Positions 36,846 to 49,639 of a DNA stretch of 64,000 nt are shown here, one piece after another. The stretch comes from Bactrocera neohumeralis. Taxonomy: Eukaryota; Arthropoda; Insecta; Diptera; Tephritidae. The notes under the pieces are model-generated. The model worked only from the letters and a program-made list of their open reading frames with translations, did no database searches and was not told where the DNA came from. A program made the translations under genes and the position numbers. The stretch spans positions 4,467,501 to 4,531,500 of the forward strand of contig NC_065923.1 of the NCBI RefSeq assembly GCF_024586455.1, written 5' to 3'. Every line of letters begins with the position of its first letter. The first letter of the stretch is position 1.

Positions 36846-37289
36846 AGTGAGTCACCTTGATGAAGCCTTGAGAACATTTTGCCATATCAATTGTATCTTG
36901 TCTGGGTTAAAAAAATATATATAAACCTTTTATGTGGCTTAGCGCTGAATTAGAACGAAATTGGCCTAAGCCTCATAAACCTATTGTAATGAATTACGAC
37001 CCCCTGGTTGACGTTTTCCACATCAATTCAATAAGTTAAATTTAGCCTCTTCGGTCGGGTTAATATCACATATTTCACTTAAAGACGTTTTTAATATAAT
37101 TTAAGCTGTCGCGAACTAAAATATAGCAATAAAACTAAGTCTATGTTTATGGATTTAAATATAAGTCAAGAAGATACCAAATTTGATGGTATTTTTCACG
37201 ATTTCATAGGATAGTGGATGTCTAACAGTAACAGGCTTTCATTTTGCTGTAAAGTTTTGCCAGCACCTGAAGGAATTTTGCCGGTTTTG

Positions 37290-37640
37290 ATGGATCTAAT
37301 GAACGAAGAAGACGGTCTTTTATTGGAAACTGCTCACTAATTTGTATTATTGGGAAGCCTTTCGCTATATTTTTGGACGGTTTCCATCCTGATCGGAGAG
37401 CTTTCAGTTAGAATTCCTACAACAATTTAAATGTGGCCAAAAAGCGAAGAGTTCACTAGACCTCCTACGATTTACTCTGGGTCAGAAACACATTGCAAAT
37501 GCAGAACTGTTGGTATCTGACCAATGCTTGCAGAGCTGATCTGAGGCCCCACAGTCCAGTAGTGAACCACAAGACGCCAACGAACTCCTACACGTTTACA
37601 TTTCGCAGTTATTAAGACTAAGCATTTGTCCTAGCAAGCT
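37290..37640 (-). mobile_element. Non-LTR retrotransposon 3'-end remnant (jockey/R1-like)
   Basis: The minus-strand frame resembles the C-terminal zinc-knuckle-like tail that follows the reverse transcriptase in fly LINEs: FVGVL, then GLWGLRSALQAL, then CICNVFLTQSKS and TLRFLATFKLL. It lines up loosely with the G-L-x-H and C-x-x-C...E-H-x-L-x-C-P-A pattern. It is heavily mutated, so the assignment is tentative. Confidence 0.4.
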
Positions 37641-38209
37641 CACCAGCCTTACAGTTTCGTGCAATTCCAATGTGGCCGATGGTAGAAGTAAGGATTCTAT
37701 ACATCCTCTCACTTCGTCGCTCTTTCTTTACTTCAACAAATACCCAAATAATAATTAAAATTGTTTAAGCTAAGCAGAATACGAAACTAAAATAATAAAA
37801 TAAATGGAGCTTTAGATGTCTATCAACGTCGTAGTTGACGTCGAAGCAGAAGATTTATCTATCAAAAATGCTAAAAGTTTCTACGGAGGCGCAGCTCTCT
37901 GACGCGGAGAAGTACGCAACTCTTGGCTTGCCGTTATGTCCCCTTGTGTTTTATAGCGGACTTCACTCTGCCTACAGTCAAAAACAGCAACTACCAACAC
38001 AATTGAGGAATTGCATTTTCCAGTCTCCAAAAAAGAATATGACACGCTCTTCAATGTACTTAGTAATTTAAAAGATTCTTCGCTGAAATACAAATATTTT
38101 ATTTTCGCTTGAATAGCAACTGTTTTTGCATAAATTTCGAGTGTCGACACTTCAGCGTGCACGGCGAGCAGTTTCCTCACCACTTGTAGCAAGCTTTTAA
38201 ATCAGTTAA

Positions 38210-39320
38210 GTTGTATAACGGTTTCTCAACAATTTCAGCGCGTAATAAAATCAACTTGAGCGGCGAAAATTATGCGCGCCGCTTTGCTGCTGAAAATGTA
38301 CCGTTAATGTTAAAGTCATTAGTGAAAACTGAATTGTCACATCAAACCGTTATGCGAGCTGTCACACTTGAGATGCCATTGTGCGTATCGCAGCCACTAC
38401 AGCAGCGCGGGCACTAGACAAGCGAAGATGCTAACGATGCGCGATCTTGCAGCGCCTTCCCTGCGCTCGTGCACATTTCAACTCAATCACTTCGGCAACA
38501 ACAACAAGTTTCATGCTTGCCAACACTTTCGCTCGCGCCGCTGCTTTTACGGCTGTTTGATGGCGGGTCGCACACACACACACACACACATACGTGCTTG
38601 TTCTTGCTAACAAAATTATAACGGCAGGAAGCGCGTGCTTCTTTTCACCCAAAACCCTCCCGTCGCACGGCGCTTCTTGATGTCTCACTTTTGCAACATT
38701 CAAGTGCAATCCCGCTTCGTGCGGTGGCAGCGGCAGCGGCACCGGCATCACATCTTCAGATTTTATGTCACTGCCGTCAGCAAAATGACACGCCCCACAC
38801 ATTTGACTTGCTTTCGCGCACACATAGCTAGTTGTGAAGCGCGTATGTCAACTCTTCGTGGTTATGGCGCAAACACTCCAACAACAACCACAAACACAAG
38901 CACTGTCGATGAACAACTTTTGTTTAGTGTGCCATATGTATTCATATGCAAGTGTTGTTGGTAGAGTGTAGCTACAGTTACAATGTCATCTGTCGGCTGT
39001 CAGTCGTGTGTCGTTGCGGTCGTCACGTTGTTGTCAGCATGTGTGGCAAGTGTGGCAAAGTGCAACTATTATTTTTGCCACGCATGTTTATTGCTCATGT
39101 TGCACATGTTTTGTCAGCGTCAACAACAGCAGCAACAACAACCGCAACTCAACAAGTTGATGGTTTCTTCTTTCTCTTGTGCGCATCTTCTTCTTCTTTT
39201 TCATTTTCAAGCACGAAGAGAATTTATATTTTTACTCAAGTTCACTCTTGGCATCATTACACGAGCAAATTGCCACATATTTCAACACGTTTTGTGCAGT
39301 CATTAAAATATTTATATACA
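38210..39320. other. GC-richer intronic segment with CA and CAA/CAG repeats
   Basis: GC content rises above the surrounding intron, with a CA run (about 38568-38591) and CAACAACAGCAGC runs (about 39120-39145). Frames of about 80-130 codons occur on both strands but none shows a known domain, signal or splice structure. Conserved regulatory DNA is possible; nothing more is supported. Confidence 0.4.
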
Positions 39321-39619
39321 TCTTCATAGCTTTGCTTCTGAGTTCGCACACACGCCCTATTGGGGTGCGCAGTCAAGAGAAGAAAGTGATTTGTAGCAAA
39401 GATTCGTACTTTCTTGGCAGTTTTTAGGTCAAAATATGCTTAAGAGACTTTGAGTGTCCAAAAATAAAAGTTGTTAGTAGTTTGACGGCGTGCCTCAAGA
39501 ATGGAAGAAGATTTTTTGCTATTCCTAGTTATTATAAGAAAACCATAATAAAGTTTAAAATGATACCTTTTCAGAAAAAAACGTTTCGTTTAAACCACGA
39601 TTTAAGCCAATTCAAAGAC

Positions 39620-40110
39620 TTTGATTAAAATTTTGAGAGGGATCGCCTTGCTCCCCTGTGCCCTTTTGTACTCTTGTAAGTTAATGTTTAATGTACATAT
39701 CTCCAAAACTATTCAAGCTATAATAATAAAAAATTTGTAAAAAACTATTAAAAATGTGACACAAAAGGGCTTTATAGAAGCCTAGGTCAAAATGCACTGA
39801 CCTACTTGTACAATTTCAACCAATTTCGGTACATGCCATTATCTTGACGATTTATGTTACATTGTGCAAACAGGCCCAATAGGACTACAGCCACGCCTAC
39901 TTCCCATACGAATAATTCTCCCACTTTTGTACAAAGAGTTTATATCTAAAATTTGTCAAAATCGGATCATATGTGTTCAAGGTCCCATAAATCGAATATG
40001 ACCACCCCACTGCTTGTTACTCTGTGAGATATACTATTGCAATTCGGTGAAAGTCACTTTCCGATAATAGTATGTCTGTATGTCAAATATGGGTTGAATC
40101 GGATCAATAA
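39620..40110. repeat. Dispersed repeat fragment (GCCACGCC / AATCGGATCA words)
   Basis: Contains words also seen in the larger repeats at 49.6-50.3 and 55.4-56.5 kb, such as CAGCCACGCCTACTTCCC, AAAATCGGATCATATG and GGGTTGAATCGGATCAATAA. These are arranged like the degenerate long dispersed repeats of flies. It has no coding capacity. Confidence 0.45.
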
Positions 40111-40323
40111 TTCCATTAGCACCATATAACTAATGAATGATCTTTGAACTTACTGTTGACTTTATACCGCTTCTATTGGCAAATATGTGAATTATCGTGA
40201 TAAAATTGAAGAATATCTCCGTAACTAAAAACTGAAACGATTTTCCTAAAAACATTGATTTGTAATTCAGTTAACATATATATTTTCTGTTGATTAAATC
40301 AAATCTATATTTATTTTTTGTAG

Positions 40324-40472
40324 AACGCGCCGCATTCATTCGCTACAATCTGGCTAAGGCAGTGAGTCGTTTTAACTCCACAGATAACAATGCCACCGGC
40401 CGCAGTGTCGAACCACGTCTATTTTTGCAACCCAGTGCTTTGCTGAGTCCGACACAATTGCTGGAATTCGAG
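40324..40472 (+). CDS. Secreted cysteine-tail protein, exon 2
   Basis: Acceptor TTATTTTTTGTAG precedes 40324. The last base of exon 1 (G) plus AA gives Glu57. The exon then reads RAAFIRYNLAKAVSRFN, with N-glycosylation sequons N74-S-T and N79-A-T. It continues RSVEPRLFLQPSALLSPTQL and ends LEFE at GAG|GTAAGT, a near-perfect donor in phase 0. The 149-nt exon adds 50 residues and contains no cysteine. Codon composition is clearly more GC-balanced than the flanking intron. Reading through the donor would add only a short, intron-like tail to a stop, which supports splicing. Confidence 0.8.
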
Positions 40473-41216
40473 GTAAGTAGAACAAGTTTCTTGCGTGATA
40501 TAAAATATTACGCATAAAATTCATTGTCCAGCTTCACCACTTTGCATATATGTACATTAATACCTTTGACAGTCGTACTTATGTAAGTCATTCTGTTCCA
40601 CTACAAATTTGTACAAGAAAGATGGTTACTTTGGTGCCCCCTGGCGTATACGTAATTTATTGTGCCAATTGAATGCACTAAAGCACTCGCAAATAAGCAT
40701 CCACTGTCGCTTTTGTATAAGAGGCAGACCTGAGAGGCAGGAAAAAATATTAAAATTTGCATGAAGTAACAAAATGGTTGATTTCAATAACACACACTGC
40801 TAACGGCTTTTATCGTAGACAGAGGTAGGGATTATTAAATGACTTGAATAGTTTGAAAAGCAGCAAAGTTTTGTATATTATTCAATTGCGCACAGTTGGA
40901 AAATTTTACTAAAAAGTACTAACTACAAGTGTAATCAGTTGAAGTTAATAAATCACTGACACATTTCAAACTGTCTGCGAAAATAGTGCCGAAACTTTAC
41001 TAAGTCTACGAAGTTTTTCGCTCACAAAGACATAATGTGACAGCAGCCCGCTTTGGCTTTAGGCGCCACTAGTAAGTGAAGGGTAACGAAAATTCACAGT
41101 CAAAAATATTTACGAAAATAATTGGGAAACTAGTAAATGGATATTTCTTGTTTTCTTATTACAGGTTTGGCTTTTATATTTTTTTGAATACGTTGGATAT
41201 ATTTATATATTAATAT

Positions 41217-42010
41217 TGGAAGTCGAAAAAAAATGTTGGTATATTTATATTGAACTTTAATGAACTAAATATATACCATTTTGGTCGACTACTTATTGCC
41301 ATATTTTCGCTAGAGACATTATTGAATCAGTGTAAAACTCTTCTGGTTTCTCGGCGGGAGTTCTGCATTGACCGAAACAAATGGTAGTGCAATGGTGCAA
41401 GGTCGGGGCTAAGCTTCCCAGCCAAGCTCTCCCAGTCTTTGGCGAGTCATCAAAGATGTGTGTGGTCTAGCGTTGTCCTGATTGAGGACGAAGCCCTTTC
41501 TTCAGTCGATTACTTGCTTCAATCTCATCAATTGTTGACAGCTGGAGCAGCTCATAGCGGGTGATTACTTTCCAATCCTACCAAACACTCAGCATAACCT
41601 TTCGAGACGTCAATCCTGGCTTTGCGACCATTTGTTAAGCTTCATCACGCTTGGACCATGATCTTTTTCGCAACTTATTGTCGTATTGGATCCGCTTTTC
41701 GTCTCCTGTTACCATTTGCTTCAGAACTCGGTCCATTAAATTTTTCACAGACAATTCATTTGGTACGCAAACGTCGAGCTTCTTTTTGTAGCCAAGTTAT
41801 TTTAAATGGTTCAAAACCGTTTGATGATGAATGTTAAGTCCCTTAGCGATGTCATGACTGCTGGGACGGTCCTGGTCAATCTTTTCCATAATTTCATCGA
41901 CTTTTTCAACGATATTGTTGTGCTACTCGAGCTGATACAGCATCGTCTCCGTAAACTCCACAATTTTCATTTTGTGGCTATGCCACCCAAGCCCTTTTTT
42001 ATAAAAAAAA
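41217..42010 (-). mobile_element. Decayed mariner-like element, longest copy
   Basis: Minus-strand reading recovers most of a mariner transposase across several frames. An N-terminal region (KIVEFTETMLYQLE) is followed by a helix-turn-helix (DRPSSHDIAKGLNIHHQTVL), then GYKKKLDVWVPNELS, MVTGDEKRIQYDN (first catalytic Asp), the central W.DWK region, and QDNARPHTSLMTRQRLGELG (second catalytic Asp). The third catalytic region and C-terminus are degraded towards KSFTLIQ. Several in-frame stops show it is dead. The family is close in motif to mariners ancestral to SETMAR-type transposases. Confidence 0.8.
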
Positions 42011-42499
42011 TTCAAAATATAGCGAATTTCTTCATTATTTTCACTCATTTTTGTAAAAGCTGTGACTTTTTTTCAACTTTCCTGAACTAAATTTTTTCTT
42101 GGTTATACGAAACATAAGATACAAATAATTTAAAATTTAAGCAAAAGTGTATGAAGAAATGCCTCTTAAAATGCAAAATATTCCTCCATGAAATTTGTAT
42201 TCCTTCTAAGAAATGTATATTGGTTTTCAACACTGCCGCTGACCATAAAACGGAGGCAATTTGCTTGTCAATTTAGAAAATTGACCATTATGCGCCTAAA
42301 TGTTGTGCGCAAAAAACGAAATTTATGCAACACCTTTTCAACTGCTTCACACGCATGCTTCTCTGCACGTGTATGTGTGTGAGAGTGATATGCACGAAAA
42401 AGCAATTTACTTTCTTCTGTTAGTATATATGCATGTATGTGTGTTGACACTTTCTACGACAGTTTTCTAAAATAAAATGCTTTCTTCAAAACTAATCTT

Positions 42500-43480
42500 T
42501 GACCAATTCTCGAATAACACACTAACACACACACATGTCACGTATTTGTATGTACTATTTGTGTAGTTGTTGAGTTAACATATGTACATTTGTTGCTGGC
42601 TGTGTTGTGTCAAACATTGTGGTGGGCGTATGCGCCTTGGATTACACACAGAATACCAAATCAACCAGGCTGACACACACACACACACATACACCTACGT
42701 ACATACAGTGAGTTCGCCCCAGAAATGTCGCCACGAGCAAGACGCTTAACGTAAGGATACAATTTCACTCAGCGGCTGGCATGCGGCTCTGTCTCCCGGA
42801 GACACGTGCAGATTAGCAAAGGCGCCTGACGCAAAACACACTCACACACACACACAAGCACACAAGCCTAAAGCATTGACGCACAAAATTTACATGATGT
42901 AGCTACAAGTTATACAAGTTGTATGACAACATCGCCGAAGGAGCGTCCGCCCAAGGGTGCAGACAGGAATCGGTGGCAAACTAAACCAGGCAAGGGGCGG
43001 GAAGTGAGGACAGAATTAGCAAAAAGGATATCTCCACATCCTTCGGCCATCATAAAGTTATTGGGCAGCGAGCGCTTGGGTGGAGTCATAAAAGGCTAGA
43101 CACATAAAATATTGTACGGCGAGCGTGGTCAAGCGCAGTACGAAAGCAAGAGAAAAAGGGCAACCAAAATGTCATAAAAAATGTGCGTGAATTTGCCAAA
43201 GCAACACGCTGGTGTGGGAGCACTTTAATTTCCCGTTGCTTTCATAAAATTCACACTTGACCTAAAATTTAAATATTTTTACATTTAGCGGGCGAAACTC
43301 CCATAGGCCTCATATACATACGCATATAAGCTTAAACGGCGAAAGAGAGCGCTCATAACGAAAGTGTCAGACTTCGCAGTGGTCAGTGTTGTAAAGTGGA
43401 GTTTTAAAGCTCTTGAATGCAGAGTTTCGGTTGATTTGCTGGCCTTCCAGGGTAGGTGTGCACGGTTGCACATTTAAAGT
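42500..43480. other. GC-richer intronic segment with CA repeats
   Basis: CA runs near 42518-42534, 42675-42690 and 42838-42860 sit within comparatively GC-rich, low-repeat sequence (42700-43180). No coding exon is supported; the frames are short and lack domains. It could contain regulatory sequence of the host gene. Confidence 0.35.
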
Positions 43481-44409
43481 CACTGTAATCTGTTTGGTGT
43501 AAAATATAATAAACGACAATCCACAATGACTTCTTACAATGAATTTTTACCAGCGCCACCACTTAAGCTCTCGAAAATGTGTTGTAGCAAACGAGGAAAA
43601 TAGCAGAAACAATAAAATGCCGTTATTATCACAGCAGTAGGAAGGGGGAAGTAGTTAGCGCTGCTGCAAAGCTGCAAATAAATAATTCACTTAGATAGCA
43701 ATCAGTTTGCTTTGTAATTGTAGCAAATATTCGCAAAATAATTGCTCTTCTGAAGAAAGTTGCAACAAATAATTTAAATAAAAATTCACACAATGAAAGA
43801 TTCGAAAAGAAAAGCAAAACTTATTGGATAAAGAGCAGATAAGGGAGGAAATAAATTTAATTTAGAATGCCTTAGGGCTGAATGTAGCGTGTGCTTTATT
43901 GAAAGGAGCCTTGTGATTTCGTTCAATAAAGTTAATTAAGAAATATGGGCGAAAGTTTGCATATGAATTTAGCAAAGAAACAAAATTTATTTGCTTATTT
44001 TTTTCACGGGAGATGTTGCTTTCAGGGAAATATTGTAAGAAAACAAACAGAAGGTACTCTGTTATTAAAGTTTAATTAAAGTTTACTGGAAAGTCTGCTA
44101 AAAGAGCTGATTTAACTCTCAGTTGTGTTCTTAGTTAAAATGTGCTTCAAGTAATCAATACTTTGTGGAAGTATAGTTCTTTTATGTTCATTAAAGTGAA
44201 AGAGAAACATTTAATTAGAATTGTCGACATCGCATATAGTCGTGAACGGAACATTTCTTTATTTGAAAAACTGTCTTTTATGATGTTTGTCTTTTATATT
44301 TTGGGATTAGAGAACAAAAACAAATAAAGGGGCTTTCAATAGGGACGCTATAAAAGTAGGCCGATAAGGACAACAACAACCCTATATTTCTCTCACTCAT
44401 TTGACATTC

Positions 44410-44530
44410 TCTTCAGTAAGATTTGCCATTTTATCATGGAAAGATATACAATTCAACAACGAGTCGAAATGATTAAAATTTACAACAGAAATTCGGAGTC
44501 AGTGGCCTCAACTTTAAGAGTTATTTATCA
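44410..44530 (+). mobile_element. N-terminal transposase fragment (mariner/IS630-like)
   Basis: The plus strand reads MERYTIQQRVEMIKIYNRNS followed by ESVASTLR, the recognisable start of a helix-turn-helix transposase related to the remnants at 3.1-3.8 and 36.4-36.8 kb. It stops after about 35 residues, where sequence of a different mariner begins in the opposite direction. Confidence 0.7.
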
Positions 44531-44725
44531 TCGAAACTCGCTTTATTATTTTTCAAAATATTCTCCATTTAGATCAATACATTTTTGAATGAGGTTGAAC
44601 TAATTGTCGCAGTTGTTTTGATACTGATTGAAGTACTCCCTACTCAGTTGCCAAAAAACGCTAACCTTTTAGTTTATTTGCTACGTACGGGAATAAAAAG
44701 AAGTCATTTGGTGCCATGTCAAGAC
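44531..44725 (-). mobile_element. C-terminal mariner transposase fragment
   Basis: Minus-strand reading gives SLDMAPNDFFLFPYVANKLK, then RFLATE and, past stops, SKWRIF near the end. This matches the S-P-D-L-A-P-x-D-F-F-L-F-P block with the third catalytic Asp and the family C-terminus. It abuts the 44410-44530 fragment of another family, in the opposite orientation. Confidence 0.65.
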
Positions 44726-45579
44726 TACATGGTGGGTGATGAGTCATAGAATAGACTTTTCAGTGCTCTGAAATGCAATTGTTTGAGTCAATGTGTGAGA
44801 GTTCGCTTTGTAGTGTTGAAGATTGATCTGTCTGCTTCGTGCGTGAACAACTTTTTTTGGATTCGGCTCATCTGGAAATACCAATACAATCGACTGCTTT
44901 TCTCGCGTTTTATCACGAATCATCACCTATCACAATGTCAAAGACGTGTTTCGAAGCACCGCTATCACATTTCTTAACATTTATCTAAGATGCATGTTTT
45001 AAGCTACTGTAAACAACAAATGTCACTCGTGTGCACAAACGTGCTGAGTATGTATAATAACAAAAATGTGAAACTAGTATAAAATGTAATTTACGTATGA
45101 AAATATGTGTGTGGCAAAGAATCGCATAGTGACGTCACATATCAACATTATTTCTATACGACGACAATTTGAAGGGCAAAATCTGTGTTTCATTAGAAAT
45201 AAATAGCTCAAGTCTCAAAAGTAGTTCTTAAAAAGCTAACAGTACATACTTTACCTAATATTATTGAAGGCAATCAGTTCATACTTTCTCCTAAGCAAAG
45301 CTTAAAAAAATTTTAAACTCATGCACTCAACAATGCCACAAAGCAGTTTGATGCTAAAAATAGATACTTCCATATAGTACCTTCACGTAGTATTTGCACC
45401 GCATCCCCCTCGACACTTTTCGAAAAAAATTCTGAAGCTCCTGCTAAAAATATAAAATGTAGCCTAAAAATATCAGCCCTTAATGTATAATATACTTTCT
45501 TAAAAAAGCGCTTACTTAGCTATTCCGTCAAACACACATACATATGTGTATATATATACAACATCCTATTGAAATCTTT

Positions 45580-46260
45580 TAAGAGGCGACGCGACTGCAT
45601 TACGCTGATTACCAGTTGCATTTGCTTAAGCCACGGCAGCGGTGTTGTTTTCCGCCGTCAATCCTTATCGCCACGCTTCATCACTCACCGAAGGCAACTG
45701 AGCACTGGAGACGTTATGCTTCATTAACAATAGAAGTGATGTGAGCAGAGCGCTCAGTCAATGAAAGTGCTATCATTTAAAATAAGAGGCAGGAATGTAT
45801 GGGTATGTGTGTATGTGCATGGAAGCTATAGGAAAAATGCCGTCAGCGCAGCGCAATAGTCTGTCGGCGGCAGCATGAAGCGAACTTTAAGGCGTCAATT
45901 CTTAGTATCAACACGCTGGGCGTTAGGCATTGTCGCGCTTAGGTGTTGCCTCTTTGTGCCTCTTTCTCACCTTCTTACTAAATCGACTTCTGTTCTGATT
46001 TCTCTTCATCTGCTTTATTCTCGATATTTCCTCCTCCAAGCCTGTGTGTGGACTACTTGCCTTCGTTTCTTTTTGTTCTTGGCTACTCTTGCGTAAGATT
46101 GTTTTGCCACATCGCCCACTATCGTCTCACACTCGGTGTGCGAACGCTACGATGTGGTTGTGTGCGTGTCTAATATAAGTATTTTTGCCGGTGTGCTCCA
46201 ACAATGTACTTGCGGCGTTGGTAGTCTTCGAAAAAATCCCCAAATGAATTGCGCAAGACA
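45580..46260. other. GC-richer intronic segment
   Basis: This segment has balanced base composition and low simple-repeat content in an AT-rich intron. The best plus frame is 73 codons (45875-46096), hydrophobic, without a recognised domain or clear splice signals. It is left as unassigned, possibly regulatory DNA. Confidence 0.35.
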
Positions 46261-46799
46261 GCCAACGGTAAGAATAATAATTTCAAAAAAGAAAAGACTC
46301 TATATACATATGTATGTATAGTATCAGTATGTATGTCTACTTTGAAGAAAGAGAACAAAAACAAAATACATTTTTGTGCAATCGAGGAGTTTCTCAAGAA
46401 CATTCATATAGGCGCTTCGAGCCTGCTGAAACAGTACCCCGTCGAAAGAAGCTGGTGTAAAAAAATCAGAATCGCTTAAAATTGCTGCTATGGAGTTACA
46501 ATTTTGTTTGGCATGAAGATTTTGAAAGAGCCGGTTTTTTCTATTACAGATTATGGTAATTAAAGTTTAAAAAATAATAATTACGTAATTTTTTTGAATG
46601 ATGGTAATCTTGTTAACTTTTTTGGTTCTGTTTTGTTCAAGATTATAAATGCGCTTGCCGTGTGTTATATTATCTTACTTTTGTCTTTTTTTTTTGCAAA
46701 ATTATACGACAATGTGCTATATTTCGAAAAAACATAGCTTAACTTTACATATTTTATATAAAGATACTTAAGAATCATAGATTCAGAGTTTTAAAAATA

Positions 46800-47211
46800 A
46801 CTGTGGATGTTGCAAGTGAACAATTTACCGTTATTTGGAACGGTGCTCCATTTATCTATCGTTCTATTTCTTAATAAATTATTAAAAAAGTGCTCACATT
46901 TTGGAATTACCTTATCGGACATCGACATAACCTCAAAACCATATTTTTTACTTAGGTACATGCAAATTCTTTCAGTTTTGCCTTCCAGCAAAAGTAATCG
47001 CACATTATAGCCAACGACTCGGTTGAGTAAAGCTTGTGTAGCGAAGCGACCAATGTTGGCGAAAATCAATGTTGCATAACTGATTACTCGTACCGCCAGG
47101 CACGGGCTCTTTCACCGTGGCGCACACTTCAATGTCTGGCAATAGCTTTTCAATTTCGCTAAAAAGCATTGGCACACCGTCAGATTGGCAGACTGACGCG
47201 CCAACACACAC
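46800..47211 (-). pseudogene. Possible broken gene fragment of unknown family
   Basis: Two overlapping minus-strand frames look more protein-like than neighbouring frames. One (47005-47211) reads MLFSEIEKLLPDIEVCATV and PVPGGTSNQ. The other (46791-47069) reads RFATQALLNRVVGYNVRLLL, then KTERICMYLSKKYGFEVMSM. They could be joined by one frameshift near 47040-47060. The end of the second (YLSKKYGFEV) vaguely recalls the last motif of GNAT acetyltransferases, but this is not enough to name it. No splice structure is evident. Confidence 0.25.
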
Positions 47212-49639
47212 ACTGCCAAGCGTCGTGTGTCTGCATGCATTTACACCTTCGGTGGTTCCGGTTCCCAGCAGAGTGCGCTTTCAAAATATATATTAGAGTG
47301 TGTGGCACTTAAGTGCGTCTTCTACATCTTTACCCCATTTAACGCTTAGTCGGCGAGGCATTCATCCCTTTAGCTAGCCGTCTTCGTAAGCTGTCGAGTA
47401 TTTGTTACTCTTCTGCATTTTTAATCTTTATAAATTTTCCCTTGCAAACCATTTCGGTGCTTTTCATTTAGGATATTTGGGATTTGATTTTTACTGCTGC
47501 GTGCTGGCGCGTGCATACGAATGTATATGTGTGTGTGTTTGTGTATATTTGTAATGCCCGAAATAATTTCATTTGCTCTGCTCCCCACCTCACTCACCCG
47601 TCGATGGCTTCACTCACACATTTTTAGCTCTTTTTTGCTGGTTCTGCTTTTTTTTCTCAGGTTAAGGTGTTAACGGTTGCTTTTGATATTTTTGGTACGT
47701 ACGTGCCGCCATTACCGTTTTTGTGATTTTTTACGCGTGTGAATGAAAAATTGCGCCTTAACGAGACACATTTTTCATTTCGCTCAAATTGACAGTGAAC
47801 TCAAGAGCCGACTGAAGATTTTGAAAGGAACAGTTTGAAAATTGTTATTTTCCCTTAATTGTTTGACTTAGTTAGTGCGAAGCTCGAATGCGAAGAAAAT
47901 TTTTACCATAGAGAGACTTAACAAGCATACGGGCTGATCGCTTGAGCGGGTGATATATATGCATATAAGGGTCCCTTGCGGTATTGGTTGAGAGTGTAAT
48001 ATTAAGTAGAACTATATTGTCGAGTTTCTTGAACAATTTTATATTTTTACTCGAAACGTTAGACCTTTGTCTTAGTGTAATTCGATTTCATCCATGCCTT
48101 GTAACACTGAGGATGTTGTACCTCTCCTCGAAAACCTTAACAAGAATTCAAGAAATCCTTGAACTTCAAATCAGTGAACGAATTCGATGTGTTAAATTAA
48201 AAAAATATAAACAGCTTGAGTATTTATATCTATAACATCTAACATAAAAAAAGTTTTGCTCTGACCCCACTGTTCTGTTTACCATAATTCCCTAGCAGAA
48301 AAAAAATATTTGCTGAAGCGGTTAACAAGAAAAATGCACATAGAACGGCGTGGAGTGTCCTTACCAGGCCAGTAACCAAGAAAAAATGCGGAAAAATTAA
48401 ACAGGAACAGTAAAACAACACCAACACACTTAGCAAGACAAATATGAAGCTGTTGAAGAAAAATGCGAATTGCTTGAAATTCTCGTTACGTACTTGCAAC
48501 ATTCGAGCTAAGCTGGCTGAGCAAATAGCAATAACAACATAGCAACACCAATAACAACAGCAACAAACAGAGCAGTGAGTGGCAGAGGAGCAATGGTTTG
48601 AGGGCCGACGCTGCTCGCAGCAATGCGTCCGCGTTAGTTGAGCGAATGAACACATTAAGTGGGAAATATGCCAGGAATTTGAGGCATGTAGCACATGCTA
48701 CACTTTCGCCGCTTGCGCTGTTGCACTGTAACCAAGCGACATGGCAGGGAGAAACGGTTTAAAAATTAATTTGCAAGGCGTACAATTGTTAAGTGTTTGA
48801 AGGTCTTGCTGCGAACTTCAATGGGGTGCAGTAGGTCTATGGGTATATGTGCATGTGGTATGTACATATATGTGCTGTGTACACTTGACTGGTAAGCAGC
48901 TTGTATTAGATTAAATTACTTAATCATCTTGTGGTATTGTTTTTTCGGTGATATTTTTGTTGTTGTTATATGGCCGCAGATATTGTTTGCTTAGGTTACA
49001 TTAGCCAAGGAAAAAATAAGGTTTTACAACTGATACCAGTGGATAGTCAGACTTTGAAAATTTTGGAAGTCAAAAATTTCAAGTAATGCGGAATTCCCTA
49101 TCACAAAACAACAAGCCTTTTTAAATTTCAAGATCACGGTAAGTTCGAATTTATAAATTTTGGAATTTCGGAGCTTAGAAATTTTATTCGGGATTCGGAA
49201 ATTATTAGTTATTGGTGCACGATACTATAGTATACTGTATTTAATATGTATGGCTGATTTTTCAGTTCAAGCAGTTATATTACAAACATAATTTAATTAA
49301 ATAGTTATGTTTGGAACCACTTTTATTGGAAACACTCTCTACTTTTGTGGCTGGGTCTGATCTAAACTTCGCCTAGGGTTTCTTCTAAATACATACGCAT
49401 TTATATGTGTTTGTTTGTGTTTTCCTTCGCGCGGTTTTTCGCTTGTGGCTTCAGGAAGTGTGAAACTGTAAATAAATTGTTGACGCATATTATTTGCTCG
49501 CGACTTTTGTTGTTGTTGGTAATAAATGTCGCATAAATGCTAGACTTGAGAAACAAGAAAAATCTGAGAACATTTAATATGTTCATAATATATTTTTTTT
49601 ATATTCTTGCAACATTTTGTAGTTTTGTTCACCTAACGG

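Larger units (their letters stand above)
35859..40323 (+). other. Intron 1 of the secreted-protein gene (4.5 kb)
   Basis: Bounded by GTAAGC and TTTTTTGTAG. It contains a transposase remnant (about 36.4-36.8 kb), a LINE 3'-end remnant on the minus strand (37.3-37.6 kb), a GC-richer CA-repeat region at 38.2-39.3 kb and a dispersed repeat at 39.6-40.1 kb. No nested gene is supported. Confidence 0.65.

Noticed and set aside
48239..48694. 151-codon minus-strand frame rich in Cys and hydrophobic residues
   Set aside because: The Cys/Tyr run comes from CAA/CAG-type simple sequence read in another frame. There is no domain, signal-peptide logic or splice evidence.
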